Shown in pieces: positions 23,155 to 29,849 of a DNA stretch of 64,000 nucleotides. Location: the IMG/VR virus record IMGVR_UViG_3300020411_001722, positions 1 through 64,000 of that record; one strand, 5' to 3'. Made by a program: the position numbers and the translations under genes. Source of the DNA: a virus. The notes beneath the pieces are model-generated. The model was not told the DNA's origin. It saw only the letters and a program-made list of their open reading frames with translations, and did not search any database. Numbering within the stretch: the first letter of the stretch is position 1; the number at the start of each line of letters is the position of its first letter.

Positions 23155-23179
23155 AAAAAGAGATAGACTATGCTATCTC
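23155..23179 (-). terminator. Rho-independent terminator overlapping a stop codon
   Basis: Minus strand: GAGATAG, loop CATAGT, CTATCTC, then TTTTT. The left arm contains the last codons of the 115-aa gene and the loop contains its TAG stop. Confidence 0.75.
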
Positions 23180-23515
23180 AAGTTGTGGAGTGTCCAAAAG
23201 GATCATGCCATCAGTAAATGATGTGACCTGACCACGAAATGAGACAAACCAATCAAAGTTTTTTTGGAATACCCTTGCCCCATACTTGACCTCTTCCAAT
23301 AGTGCATTTAATCTTGACTTAGTTGTGACGGTCTCATAACCGCATGAGTCAAGTTTAACAGCATTTGTGGAGTGGTCTACTGTTGCAATTAGGTGACCAT
23401 GTAGACGAACCTGAGAGCAGTCTGTATGCTCATTGTAGGTAACTTGAGTATTAGAACCACACCAGTTGCCTTTGTTGGATACTGCGAAGTTCATTTGTCT
23501 TTCAAGTTTTCTCAT
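23168..23515 (-). CDS. Conserved marine-phage protein of unknown function (115 aa)
   Basis: The 115-aa product contains MNFAVSNKGNWCGSNTQV, a VRLHGHLIATVD strand, TTKSRLNALLEEV and a FQKNFDWFVSF end. This arrangement (MNxAV...W.SxNT.V, LHGxxIA, TTKSRLNALL, VFQKxxxW) is one I recall in both T4-like and T7-like marine phages, with no known role. It is mostly beta and probably cytoplasmic. It is closed by the terminator at 23155-23179. Confidence 0.75.
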   Translation of the reverse strand: MRKLERQMNFAVSNKGNWCGSNTQVTYNEHTDCSQVRLHGHLIATVDHSTNAVKLDSCGYETVTTKSRLNALLEEVKYGARVFQKNFDWFVSFRGQVTSFTDGMILLDTPQLEIA

Positions 23516-23560
23516 GGATTAAATGCTTTGTTTGTTTGACTCTTTAATAATAACCGATAA

Positions 23561-23770
23561 TCACCAGTGTTCAACAAACTGTGTGCCACTTTCTTGACTG
23601 GCATAGTAATTGTCGGTTACGCTCTGAAGTTCCGCATAGATGCGCTGCACCTCTAGGGACGGTATGTAATCTGTCCCACAATCCTCCGCAACTTGGTCTA
23701 AGTAATACAAAATGGTGGAGATTTCACCGCCAGTTAGATTAACTTTGTGCGTGGTATGTTCATAACTCAT
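23561..23770 (-). CDS. Small hypothetical protein (69 aa)
   Basis: The 69-aa product begins MSYEHTTHKVNLTGGEIST and carries a helix with VQRIYAELQSVTDNYYAS. It starts 2 nt after the stop of the upstream 89-aa gene, so the two are likely co-translated. No family is recognised. Confidence 0.6.
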   Translation of the reverse strand: MSYEHTTHKVNLTGGEISTILYYLDQVAEDCGTDYIPSLEVQRIYAELQSVTDNYYASQESGTQFVEHW

Positions 23771-23772
23771 TG

Positions 23773-24042
23773 TTAAATAACCTCCACAATTACATGGTCT
23801 TTATCTAACTCTGAGAATTTACGGTGATTAACAACAAGTGCGTAAATGTTGAGTAGTTCCCTAACATCTACCTCACTGTAATCATCCCAGTCTGATACAT
23901 AATCAGCATTATCAAAATCAATCTTATTATCTACAAATAGTGGTGCAGATTGTAGATCATTGTATTCATTAACCCAAAATGCACGTCCAAAAACATCACT
24001 TCTATAAATCAATTGATCTGCAATTGTTGTTGATTTAGTCAT
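23773..24042 (-). CDS. Acidic hypothetical protein (89 aa)
   Basis: The frame is open from 24081, but the ATG at 24042 is chosen because a GGAGG Shine-Dalgarno sequence sits about 9 nt before it and because it overlaps the stop of the preceding 48-aa gene, as neighbours do here. The product begins MTKSTTIADQLIYRSDVFG and contains many Asp, including VSDWDDYSEVDVRELL. No family is recognised. Confidence 0.65.
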   Translation of the reverse strand: MTKSTTIADQLIYRSDVFGRAFWVNEYNDLQSAPLFVDNKIDFDNADYVSDWDDYSEVDVRELLNIYALVVNHRKFSELDKDHVIVEVI

Positions 24043-24181
24043 TGGAATTACCCTCCATAGATAAGATTTTATCAAACACATTTGTTTGATTAGGTGTTAA
24101 CTCAAAGTCCATATCTCTGAGTATATCGTATAACTTAACGAACTCATATAGTTCGTCATTTGTAACATGAATTGTTCTCAT
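24035..24181 (-). CDS. Small hypothetical protein (48 aa)
   Basis: ATG at 24181 yields 48 residues beginning MRTIHVTNDELYEFVKLYD, containing FELTPNQTNVFDKIL. It is helical and acidic and overlaps the start of the 89-aa gene by 8 nt, with that gene's Shine-Dalgarno sequence inside its last codons. Confidence 0.6.
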   Translation of the reverse strand: MRTIHVTNDELYEFVKLYDILRDMDFELTPNQTNVFDKILSMEGNSND

Positions 24182-24182
24182 A

Positions 24183-24386
24183 TTACAACCTATTAGTATA
24201 ACTGGAGTGGTTAATTAGATCCCATGTTTCACAAAAACATGTTAACCAATTACGTTGAGATGATGTTAGTTCATTATCATCTTTATCAACATTAGAATAT
24301 AACAAATCAGATGCACATTGCAACTCTAAGTTATTCCTAATGCAGAAATCTTCTAATACATCAGACATCCAATCTAAGTTATTCAT
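24183..24386 (-). CDS. Small hypothetical protein (67 aa)
   Basis: The 67-aa product starts MNNLDWMSDVLEDFCIRNN and has three cysteines and a C-terminal aromatic region (RNWLTCFCETWDLI). A strong AGGAGG sits upstream of the ATG. It overlaps the end of the preceding 49-aa gene by 8 nt. No family is recognised. Confidence 0.65.
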   Translation of the reverse strand: MNNLDWMSDVLEDFCIRNNLELQCASDLLYSNVDKDDNELTSSQRNWLTCFCETWDLINHSSYTNRL

Positions 24387-24528
24387 TGTTAGAAACCTCC
24401 TGAGAATAATAAAGTTTATCTAATAACGAGTCGATACAATCTTTCTCGTTATCTTCTAAGAATACTCGCTGATTGAGTATTGATTTGAATACAACTCCGT
24501 ATTCTAATCTTGTTAGTTTCATTGGCAT
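24379..24528 (-). CDS. Small hypothetical protein (49 aa)
   Basis: The product begins MPMKLTRLEYGVVFKSILN; either the ATG at 24528 or the one two codons later could be used, and a GAGG sits 4 or 10 nt upstream respectively. Its first ATG overlaps the stop of the 48-aa gene upstream. The product is helical with an acidic middle (FLEDNEKDCIDSLLDKLYY). Confidence 0.55.
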   Translation of the reverse strand: MPMKLTRLEYGVVFKSILNQRVFLEDNEKDCIDSLLDKLYYSQEVSNNE

Positions 24529-24665
24529 AATTCCTCGAAACGTTGATAAACAATGGACTCAATTTCTTTTTGAGTATACATTGTAATATTTCCTGTTTGA
24601 GTTGCCTCGTCTATGAATTCCTCATAGATTGTTTCAAGAAGTGCTTCATGATGTAGAGTGCTCAT
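24519..24665 (-). CDS. Small acidic hypothetical protein (48 aa)
   Basis: ATG at 24665 overlaps the stop of the upstream gene as ATGA. The 48-aa product begins MSTLHHEALLETIYEEFID and contains MYTQKEIESIVYQRFEEL. It is helical and acidic. No family is recognised. Confidence 0.6.
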   Translation of the reverse strand: MSTLHHEALLETIYEEFIDEATQTGNITMYTQKEIESIVYQRFEELCQ

Positions 24666-24847
24666 GCTGTCACCTCATTAAGAATTGTTGCAACCTGATT
24701 GTTTCTTGTGTCACTGTACTCAATGCCCTGATCGAGTAGAAAGTCCCATGCTAGTTCGTAGTCAGGGAGTTGACCATCTTCGGCATTGATGAAGAGATAA
24801 CCAAGATAACCTCTTAGGTCGTCTAGGATTTCAGTTGAAATACACAT
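24662..24847 (-). CDS. Small hypothetical protein (61 aa)
   Basis: An upstream TTG is in frame, but the ATG at 24847 is the plausible start (MCISTEILDDLRGYLGYLF). The product continues DYELAWDFLLDQGIEYSD and is helical and acidic. It is the first gene after the terminator at 24890 and an extended -10 promoter, so it heads an early operon of small genes running left to 23773. Confidence 0.6.
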   Translation of the reverse strand: MCISTEILDDLRGYLGYLFINAEDGQLPDYELAWDFLLDQGIEYSDTRNNQVATILNEVTA

Positions 24848-24878
24848 TGGCAAAGGTGTGTTTGTTGTTTACTCTTAT

Positions 24879-24887
24879 ATTATACCA
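24879..24887 (-). promoter_or_regulatory. Extended -10 promoter
   Basis: Minus strand reads TGGTATAAT: a perfect -10 with the TGn extension and no recognisable -35. It follows the T-run of the terminator at 24890 directly and lies 32 nt upstream of the ATG at 24847. Confidence 0.6.
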
Positions 24888-24889
24888 AT

Positions 24890-24911
24890 AAAAAACCCCC
24901 TGAGTAGGGGG
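24890..24911 (-). terminator. Rho-independent terminator
   Basis: Minus strand: CCCCC, loop TACTCA, GGGGG, then TTTTTT. It ends the 105-aa gene whose stop is at 24938. Confidence 0.85.
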
Positions 24912-24913
24912 TG

Positions 24914-24937
24914 TGTGTCAGTTTGTGGACTGTCACA
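24914..24937 (-). repeat. Hairpin repeat, second copy
   Basis: Minus strand: TGTGACAGT, loop CCACAA, ACTGACACA, one mismatch in the stem. Over 25 nt it is 21 identical to the terminator stem at 22476-22501, and it also lies right after a stop codon. Confidence 0.65.
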
Positions 24938-25255
24938 TCATTTGGAGAATTCTGCCTGATAACGATCTTTTGCGTAGTTTACAAATGTTACGATTTGTTT
25001 CGAAATCGCATTGTAAGCAAACTTGAGATCTTTACCTAGTAGATCAACCTCATAGGAGTGGATCTGCCATCTGATGATGATGTCCTTTTTGTAGTCTTCC
25101 AATGTTAAAAGTGGAGTGGGTGCCTTGACTTCAAGGGTTTCAACTACTCCTCTTTTTGCTACCGCTTTCTTCGCTACAGTGGTTTTCTTCGCTGTTGCTG
25201 AAGTTCTTTTGCGGGTTGCTGGCATAGGATCAGGAATTTCGTTGGACTCGCTCAT
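24938..25255 (-). CDS. Protein with histone-like Lys/Ala-rich N-terminus (105 aa)
   Basis: Residues about 14-38 are rich in Lys, Ala, Thr and Arg (RKRTSATAKKTTVAKKAVAK), resembling histone H1-type tails and probably disordered and DNA-binding. The C-terminal 60 residues look folded and helical (LEDYKKDIIIRWQIHSYEVD, then QIVTFVNYAKDRYQAEF). It is followed by two hairpins and a terminator. No full-length family is recognised. Confidence 0.65.
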   Translation of the reverse strand: MSESNEIPDPMPATRKRTSATAKKTTVAKKAVAKRGVVETLEVKAPTPLLTLEDYKKDIIIRWQIHSYEVDLLGKDLKFAYNAISKQIVTFVNYAKDRYQAEFSK

Positions 25256-25306
25256 TATAAAACCTCATTGGGTAATTTGGGTTAAAATCGTAACAAATTG
25301 AAATAA

Positions 25307-25657
25307 TTACATTTTATCTAAATCTTTTCCATGCTTCATTGTACTAATTAAATGGTCAACTTTCTCGCTATAGTTATCATCTTTCATTTCATTCTCCCAT
25401 GCAAAGTATTTCTCTAATTCAGAATATGCTGCGGGACTAACACCTTGTTGGTTATCTTTCTCTGCTAATCTATACACTCTGTACTCACCAATTAGTGATA
25501 ACAAATCAAATACTTCATCCTTAATTGTATCACCTTCAACGTAATTCTCTACTTCAAGTATATAACTTGATAGAGAATCCATCATTAAATCTAACTGTCT
25601 AACAGTTAATCTGTTTTCATTGTTTTCTCTTAACTCTTCAGGAATTTGGTAGGTCAT
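25307..25657 (-). CDS. Helical hypothetical protein (116 aa)
   Basis: The 116-aa product is highly charged and helical (LRENNENRLTVRQLDLMMDS; YLEVENYVEGDTIKDEV-like region). Its start is close behind the stop of the 61-aa upstream gene. No family is recognised. Confidence 0.6.
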   Translation of the reverse strand: MTYQIPEELRENNENRLTVRQLDLMMDSLSSYILEVENYVEGDTIKDEVFDLLSLIGEYRVYRLAEKDNQQGVSPAAYSELEKYFAWENEMKDDNYSEKVDHLISTMKHGKDLDKM

Positions 25658-25658
25658 A

Positions 25659-25844
25659 TTATTGAAAGAATGAAAGTTGTCTCTCTAATTCATATTTAAC
25701 ACTTGCAAGATGTTGTTCACAAGCATTATACCATTTGTTATGTTTAAGTATTTCTAAACACGCATCTACCATCTCAAGACAATCTTCTGTCTCTTCATAA
25801 GTATTACCAAACATGCCAAATACTTCTTCTTCGTTGTTATTCAT
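25659..25844 (-). CDS. Small acidic hypothetical protein (61 aa)
   Basis: The 61-aa product starts MNNNEEEVFGMFGNTYEE and has a helix CLEMVDACLEILKHNKWYNA. It overlaps the stop of the 58-aa gene upstream as ATGA. No family is recognised. Confidence 0.55.
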   Translation of the reverse strand: MNNNEEEVFGMFGNTYEETEDCLEMVDACLEILKHNKWYNACEQHLASVKYELERQLSFFQ

Positions 25845-26017
25845 TTGTCAAAATTCCTCATTGATGAATAGAATTGTTCAGATAATATGTGTTCAATATT
25901 ATCTATCTGATCATCATTAAGTATATCCACATAATGATATATTATTTCTTTTAATAAAGAATCGTCGCTTTTTACAGCATTAAATAACTCTTTCTCTATT
26001 AAATCTTTGGATCTCAT
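25841..26017 (-). CDS. Small hypothetical protein (58 aa)
   Basis: ATG at 26017 gives MRSKDLIEKELFNAVKSDD, then an Asp/Ile-rich helical part (YHYVDILNDDQIDNIEHIL). It overlaps the upstream stop by one base (TAATG) and its own stop forms ATGA with the next start, so it is part of a tightly coupled operon. Confidence 0.6.
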   Translation of the reverse strand: MRSKDLIEKELFNAVKSDDSLLKEIIYHYVDILNDDQIDNIEHILSEQFYSSMRNFDK

Positions 26018-26232
26018 TAACTCAAACCCCAGTTAATTTGTAGATAATCATCATCATGTACTCTTGAATCTTCATCAATTAAAAATATAAATTCCTCACT
26101 AAAATACTCAGTAGATATACCACCGAGTTCTTCGCATGAGTGCATGATATCATCAATATCTTTTACTCTCCAGAAACCTAACTCCTCAATCAGGAAATCA
26201 ATGTCCTTGATGATCTGTTCGGCAATGTTCAT
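26017..26232 (-). CDS. Acidic hypothetical protein (71 aa)
   Basis: The 71-aa product begins MNIAEQIIKDIDFLIEELG and is acidic throughout (FSEEFIFLIDEDSRVHDDDY). A TATAAT hexamer at 26257-26262 (minus strand), without a clear -35, lies 24 nt upstream and may drive this operon. Confidence 0.6.
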   Translation of the reverse strand: MNIAEQIIKDIDFLIEELGFWRVKDIDDIMHSCEELGGISTEYFSEEFIFLIDEDSRVHDDDYLQINWGLS

Positions 26233-26309
26233 GGATTTAATTCATTTGATACATGTATTATACTGGTTATCGTAGCATAATACTATTGATGTGTCCAGTA
26301 TATCAAGTG

Positions 26310-26558
26310 TCACATATCATTTCGTAATGTATGGCAATACTCTATGATACGCTCCCTTACGTTCATGAGTTCATTGTAACACCTCTGATTATGAGCACAT
26401 GCTCTAAGAGCATTATCAGGTTTATGCACTGACTCAATGAAGAGATCAAGTGCTCTCTGATACTTTATTTCTGGTGCTTCATCATCATGTATGCTATTTT
26501 GATCTTTCATTGCTAATAGGTATTGTTGTAAGAGATAAGGGTACTGATTGTCTGACAT
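26310..26558 (-). CDS. Hypothetical protein (82 aa)
   Basis: The 82-aa product starts MSDNQYPYLLQQYLLAMKDQ and contains APEIKYQRALDLFIESVHKP and CAHNQRCYNELMNVRERI. It is helical. A GGGAG Shine-Dalgarno sequence precedes the ATG by only a few nt. Its stop is followed by an imperfect TGTGACA palindrome related in style to the hairpins at 22476 and 24914. Confidence 0.6.
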   Translation of the reverse strand: MSDNQYPYLLQQYLLAMKDQNSIHDDEAPEIKYQRALDLFIESVHKPDNALRACAHNQRCYNELMNVRERIIEYCHTLRNDM

Positions 26559-26603
26559 ACTCCCTCGTGCGTGTACGTGCGAGCATATAGGGGCAAATGG
26601 GCA

Positions 26604-27158
26604 TTAGGGCACATTGCTTAATCCTTTTGGATCATGCTCATCTAGTGTGTAGTTTAGATGCCAAATGTATCCTAGACTATACCTAACTGGTGATTTAGTA
26701 GGTGGTAGTCCTTGATGCCATATTGTAGAGTTGAATAAGATCAATCTACCTTGCTTAAATGGTACTCTATAAGTCTCCTCTAGTTCTGTATTATAGAATA
26801 CAGTGTCACCATCACCTACTACTTGATAGATGCCACTGATCCTTGTGTTACTATTAGAATCAGTATGTGGTTGTGCATTTAGTCCTTGTGTCTGACAATT
26901 AAGTAAACACCTATCTAAATGATCTATTTTATAATCTAATAGTATATCATTACATACACATTGATGTAAGTAATCAATAAAGAAAAAGGGTGGACATGGT
27001 GCCACCCATACTTCTCTTTCTACTAAATTACAACCAAAAAACCTACTTGTTTCATAGTCACCATAAGGTGAGTTAGTATATGTAACAGGTACAATAGGTA
27101 TTTCAGATGCAACCTTATCTATTAACCAATCTGGTAAGTAACCATCAATAACTTTCAT
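26604..27158 (-). CDS. 2OG-Fe(II) oxygenase (184 aa)
   Basis: The product has a full set of prolyl-hydroxylase-like motifs. HTD in QPHTDSNSNTRISGIYQ is the first iron ligand pair, WHQG is the distal His, and Arg in SPVRYSLGYIW is the 2-oxoglutarate ligand. GRLILFNSTIWHQGLPP is a typical family strand. It should couple oxidation of an unknown substrate to 2-oxoglutarate decarboxylation. It follows the helicase gene after 3 nt and differs from the PF13759-type group at 30-35 kb. Confidence 0.8.
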   Translation of the reverse strand: MKVIDGYLPDWLIDKVASEIPIVPVTYTNSPYGDYETSRFFGCNLVEREVWVAPCPPFFFIDYLHQCVCNDILLDYKIDHLDRCLLNCQTQGLNAQPHTDSNSNTRISGIYQVVGDGDTVFYNTELEETYRVPFKQGRLILFNSTIWHQGLPPTKSPVRYSLGYIWHLNYTLDEHDPKGLSNVP

Positions 27159-27161
27159 ACT

Positions 27162-28379
27162 TTAAACTAATGCTAGAGGGGGAATACCTTTGTTGAAGAT
27201 AGCATCAACTACATTCTGTATTCTACTATGTGTTTTCTTTCCATATGACTTATGTACTGGAATAGTGACATAACCACATGGTTTCTTATACATTGCGAAG
27301 CAACCTGCTGCTACTTCACCATTACGAATTCTTTGTGAATCCTCCTTATGTAGACGTATAACACGACCTACAGTTTGTGCCATCTCAACAACATTTAAGT
27401 TGCGTAATAATATAGAATGAGTTAAACCAGATACATTAATTCCTTCAGATAATATACTGTAATGGAAGATAACAAACTTCTTATTGTTATCTGAACCCCA
27501 CTCATTTAATGTTCTAAAGAACTCAGTACGATTAACTTTAGTTGCATTAACATAAGCACCAAACTTACTGGTAATATGTAATACATCATACCCCTGCTTA
27601 TATAATTCTTTGAGTAGCATTGTCTTAGTAATAATATTACCAAGAATACGAGATGATGGTACTGATACCAATATCTTTGATGCTTGACTCTCAGGTAACG
27701 AATCAACTACATCTTCAATAGTCTTTGCATGATGCACGTGTGCATTTTCACGACTAAAATGTGTATTTGTTTCGTATGTAATTACTTTAGGTGGTATGAT
27801 TGCACCAGACTTGATTAACTCTTGTGCTGGTACTGAAATTAGTATGTCACCATATACATCACTGTTGTTCATACCTCTGTAACTTGAGTTAGAGGTCTTA
27901 GGTGTAGCAGTGAAGAAATATGCTCTAGTAGCAACAACTTGTGCTGTTGGATAAAAGAACTGTTTTGATGTGCTATTATGTGCCTCATCAAAATATATGG
28001 AATCAATATGTATACCTGACTCAACAATCTTATGAAGTGAGTGGTATGTTGTAAAGATTATACGATTATAATCTCTATTTGTATAGTGCCAATCATTGAT
28101 TGCGTCACTATTTGTTGTGTTAATAAATCTTGTTCTGCCTGAATGACAATGAATGACTTTGGCATCAATGTGTGCATCAAAGTCTTCACATAACTGCTGT
28201 GCTAGTAATATTCTAGGTGCAACAACCACAATGGATTGTCTATTAGAAGCACATAGTTGTTGTGCATGTTTAATCATAACAAAAGTCTTACCACCACCTG
28301 TAGGGATGATAACCTGACCTTTATTAGATACAGTCATTGCCTCCAGTGCCCTATTTTGATGTGGACGTAGAGTAATCAC
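27162..28379 (-). CDS. SF2 DNA helicase / ATPase
   Basis: The 405-aa product has an SF2 core. Walker A is IIPTGGGKT at residues 24-32, DEAH is at 131-134, FFTATP is motif III, and QTVGRVIRLHK near residue 330 is motif VI. It resembles UvsW-like and restriction-type DEAD/DEAH helicases that remodel forks or recombination structures. The start is GTG at 28379, with no clear Shine-Dalgarno sequence; a three-codon ORF (ATG TTT TAA) ends just before it. The structured RNA at 28403-28550 is immediately upstream and may be its leader. Confidence 0.85.
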   Translation of the reverse strand: MITLRPHQNRALEAMTVSNKGQVIIPTGGGKTFVMIKHAQQLCASNRQSIVVVAPRILLAQQLCEDFDAHIDAKVIHCHSGRTRFINTTNSDAINDWHYTNRDYNRIIFTTYHSLHKIVESGIHIDSIYFDEAHNSTSKQFFYPTAQVVATRAYFFTATPKTSNSSYRGMNNSDVYGDILISVPAQELIKSGAIIPPKVITYETNTHFSRENAHVHHAKTIEDVVDSLPESQASKILVSVPSSRILGNIITKTMLLKELYKQGYDVLHITSKFGAYVNATKVNRTEFFRTLNEWGSDNNKKFVIFHYSILSEGINVSGLTHSILLRNLNVVEMAQTVGRVIRLHKEDSQRIRNGEVAAGCFAMYKKPCGYVTIPVHKSYGKKTHSRIQNVVDAIFNKGIPPLALV

Positions 28380-28402
28380 TTAAAACATGAAATAAAGAAC
28401 GG

Positions 28403-28550
28403 GTTGAGGGAACGGGGCATTGACCTAGGTTTCACCTAGATGCCCAAATTTACCTACTGGGAATCGCTTACACCTGAACCCCTACTACTCATATCTTAGT
28501 AGGATAACCCCACAAATGAGTTTCGGGCAGTAGAACCGTTATCCCTCAAC
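28403..28550 (-). ncRNA. Undescribed structured RNA element or leader (148 nt)
   Basis: The ends pair: on the minus RNA GTTGAGGGA with TCCCTCAAC, then a TA bulge, then ACGG with CCGT. Inside are a hairpin GGGCAT-CTAGGT-GAA-ACCTAG-(GTCA)-ATGCCC, a hairpin CCTACTA-(9 nt)-TAGTAGG, a helix CTACTG/CAGTAG, and a possible pseudoknot of CTCAT with ATGAG in the second hairpin's loop. GGGCA (28441-28445) can pair either with 28415-28420 or with TGCCC at 28525-28529, so two folds exclude each other. A TATAAT ends 7 nt before the 5' end. No long ORF covers the segment. I do not recognise a known riboswitch, tRNA or ribozyme class. It could be a leader of the helicase gene or an independent RNA. Confidence 0.6.
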
Positions 28551-28556
28551 AAATAT

Positions 28557-28584
28557 ATTATAGACCAAACATGACCTGTTCCAA
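28557..28584 (-). promoter_or_regulatory. Sigma70-like promoter of the structured RNA
   Basis: Minus strand: TTGGAA (28579-28584), 16 nt, TATAAT (28557-28562). It overlaps the end of the methyltransferase gene. A start 7 nt downstream falls at 28550, the first paired base of the RNA element. Confidence 0.55.
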
Positions 28585-29508
28585 CAGTGAGTGTGCTGGT
28601 TCCTCATCTGGCACACGCTGTTGTATCAACTCACCATATCCCTCGTGCAGTTCACAACCAATATAATCTCTACCCAACTCACGTGCCACCATAGCAGTGG
28701 TACCTGATCCCATGAATGGATCTAGTACAATATCCCCTTCCTCGCTTCCTGCCTTGATACAGGGTTCAATCAGATCAGGTGGATAACATGCGAAGTGTGC
28801 ACCTTTATATGGTTTATTGGTCACTGACCAGACAGAGCGTTTATTCTTTGTTGGATATGATTTCGTAAGACCTGAATGTGGTTGTAGTCCTGATCCTTCG
28901 TTGTGATACTTTCCTTTTGTTCTGTCTCTGGTTCCCCAGTCTTTTGCTGGTTCTTTGATTGCTTCATTGTTATAGTAATATTTTCTATTCTTACTCAATA
29001 AGAAGATATATTCATGTGACTTAGTACATCTATCTCTTACTGACTCTGGCATAGGATTTGGTTTATGCCATATAATATCTTGCCTTAAATACCATCCATC
29101 TGCTCTTAATGCAAATGCTAACATCCAAGGTATACCAATTAAATCTTTTTCTTTGAGTCCTTCGAGTCTGTTTCCTCTACGAGGACACACATCTGGTAGG
29201 TCTTGCTTAGTAGTTGATACTGTTTGTTTTGCCAGTCCTTGTCCTCTGCCTGGTCTGTAATTATAGTAAGAATCGCCAATATTAACCCAAAGAGTTCCAT
29301 CATCTGTGAGCACATTTTTCACCTCCCTGAATACCTTCACCAGTTCATCAATATATTCCTCTGGTGTTTGCTCTTGACCTATTTGTTCACCTTCTCCACC
29401 ATAATCACGTAATCCATAATAAGGTGGTGATGTAACACACATACGTGCTTTCTCATCAAATTGTGATAATGTCTCTCGACAATCACCAAATAATACTGTA
29501 TTTCGCAT
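28558..29508 (-). CDS. Orphan DNA methyltransferase (beta class)
   Basis: The 316-aa product has motif IV TSPPYYGL near residue 27 and the SAM-binding motif DPFMGSGTT at 263. This catalytic-before-SAM order defines beta-class amino-methyltransferases. TSPPY is more typical of N4-cytosine enzymes, but N6-adenine specificity is possible. A variable region between residues about 70 and 230 would hold the target recognition part. No restriction endonuclease is nearby, so it probably protects phage DNA from host enzymes or marks it. The start overlaps the upstream stop as TAATG. Confidence 0.9.
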   Translation of the reverse strand: MRNTVLFGDCRETLSQFDEKARMCVTSPPYYGLRDYGGEGEQIGQEQTPEEYIDELVKVFREVKNVLTDDGTLWVNIGDSYYNYRPGRGQGLAKQTVSTTKQDLPDVCPRRGNRLEGLKEKDLIGIPWMLAFALRADGWYLRQDIIWHKPNPMPESVRDRCTKSHEYIFLLSKNRKYYYNNEAIKEPAKDWGTRDRTKGKYHNEGSGLQPHSGLTKSYPTKNKRSVWSVTNKPYKGAHFACYPPDLIEPCIKAGSEEGDIVLDPFMGSGTTAMVARELGRDYIGCELHEGYGELIQQRVPDEEPAHSLLEQVMFGL

Positions 29509-29849
29509 TAGCGTTTTTTGACTGGTGGTAACATGTCATTTCCTGGATGATCTCCTACAGGTCTCCAGTAATTACGTTTGTTTTGGAAGTGTTGATCCTC
29601 AATTTCAAGTTCATCCCAAGCACACTCAGGACATACAACATTAACCTCATTCCATTTACTTTTAGCATGTTGAGCAACCTCTGGTGGTTTCTCCCAACGG
29701 TGAATACATATGGTTATGTACTCGTCACTTATGAAATTAATATAACCTTCTTCACCTCTCCAGCGTACTCTTCTACCCTTTTCGAGTGATTTAAGAATGT
29801 TCCTTAACTCCAACGCAACTGCCTCCGATAATAGAATAGGTATGGTCAT
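29508..29849 (-). CDS. Conserved hypothetical protein (113 aa)
   Basis: The product contains GRRVRWRGEEGYINFISDEY, ITICIHRWEKPPEVAQHA and VVCPECAWDELE. The pattern of a small beta domain with R-W-x-G-x-x-G-x-I-x-F and a C-terminal W-x-E-L is familiar from cyanophage proteins of unknown role. It overlaps its neighbours on both sides by TAATG, so it is co-translated with the methyltransferase and may work with it. Confidence 0.65.
   Translation of the reverse strand: MTIPILLSEAVALELRNILKSLEKGRRVRWRGEEGYINFISDEYITICIHRWEKPPEVAQHAKSKWNEVNVVCPECAWDELEIEDQHFQNKRNYWRPVGDHPGNDMLPPVKKR

Noticed and set aside
24938-25255. Histone H1-like protein as a whole
   Set aside because: Only the N-terminal tail is Lys/Ala-rich; the rest is a different folded region, so a histone name would mislead.
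25725-25730. TATAAT with TGG extension inside the 61-aa gene at 25659
   Set aside because: It is internal to a coding frame in an operon of coupled genes, with no gene start at a suitable distance.
28403-28550. tRNA, tmRNA or group I intron
   Set aside because: No cloverleaf, no TTC loop with proper stem, and an AAGATAT stretch like a group I S element lacks the required R element upstream; no exon junction is visible.
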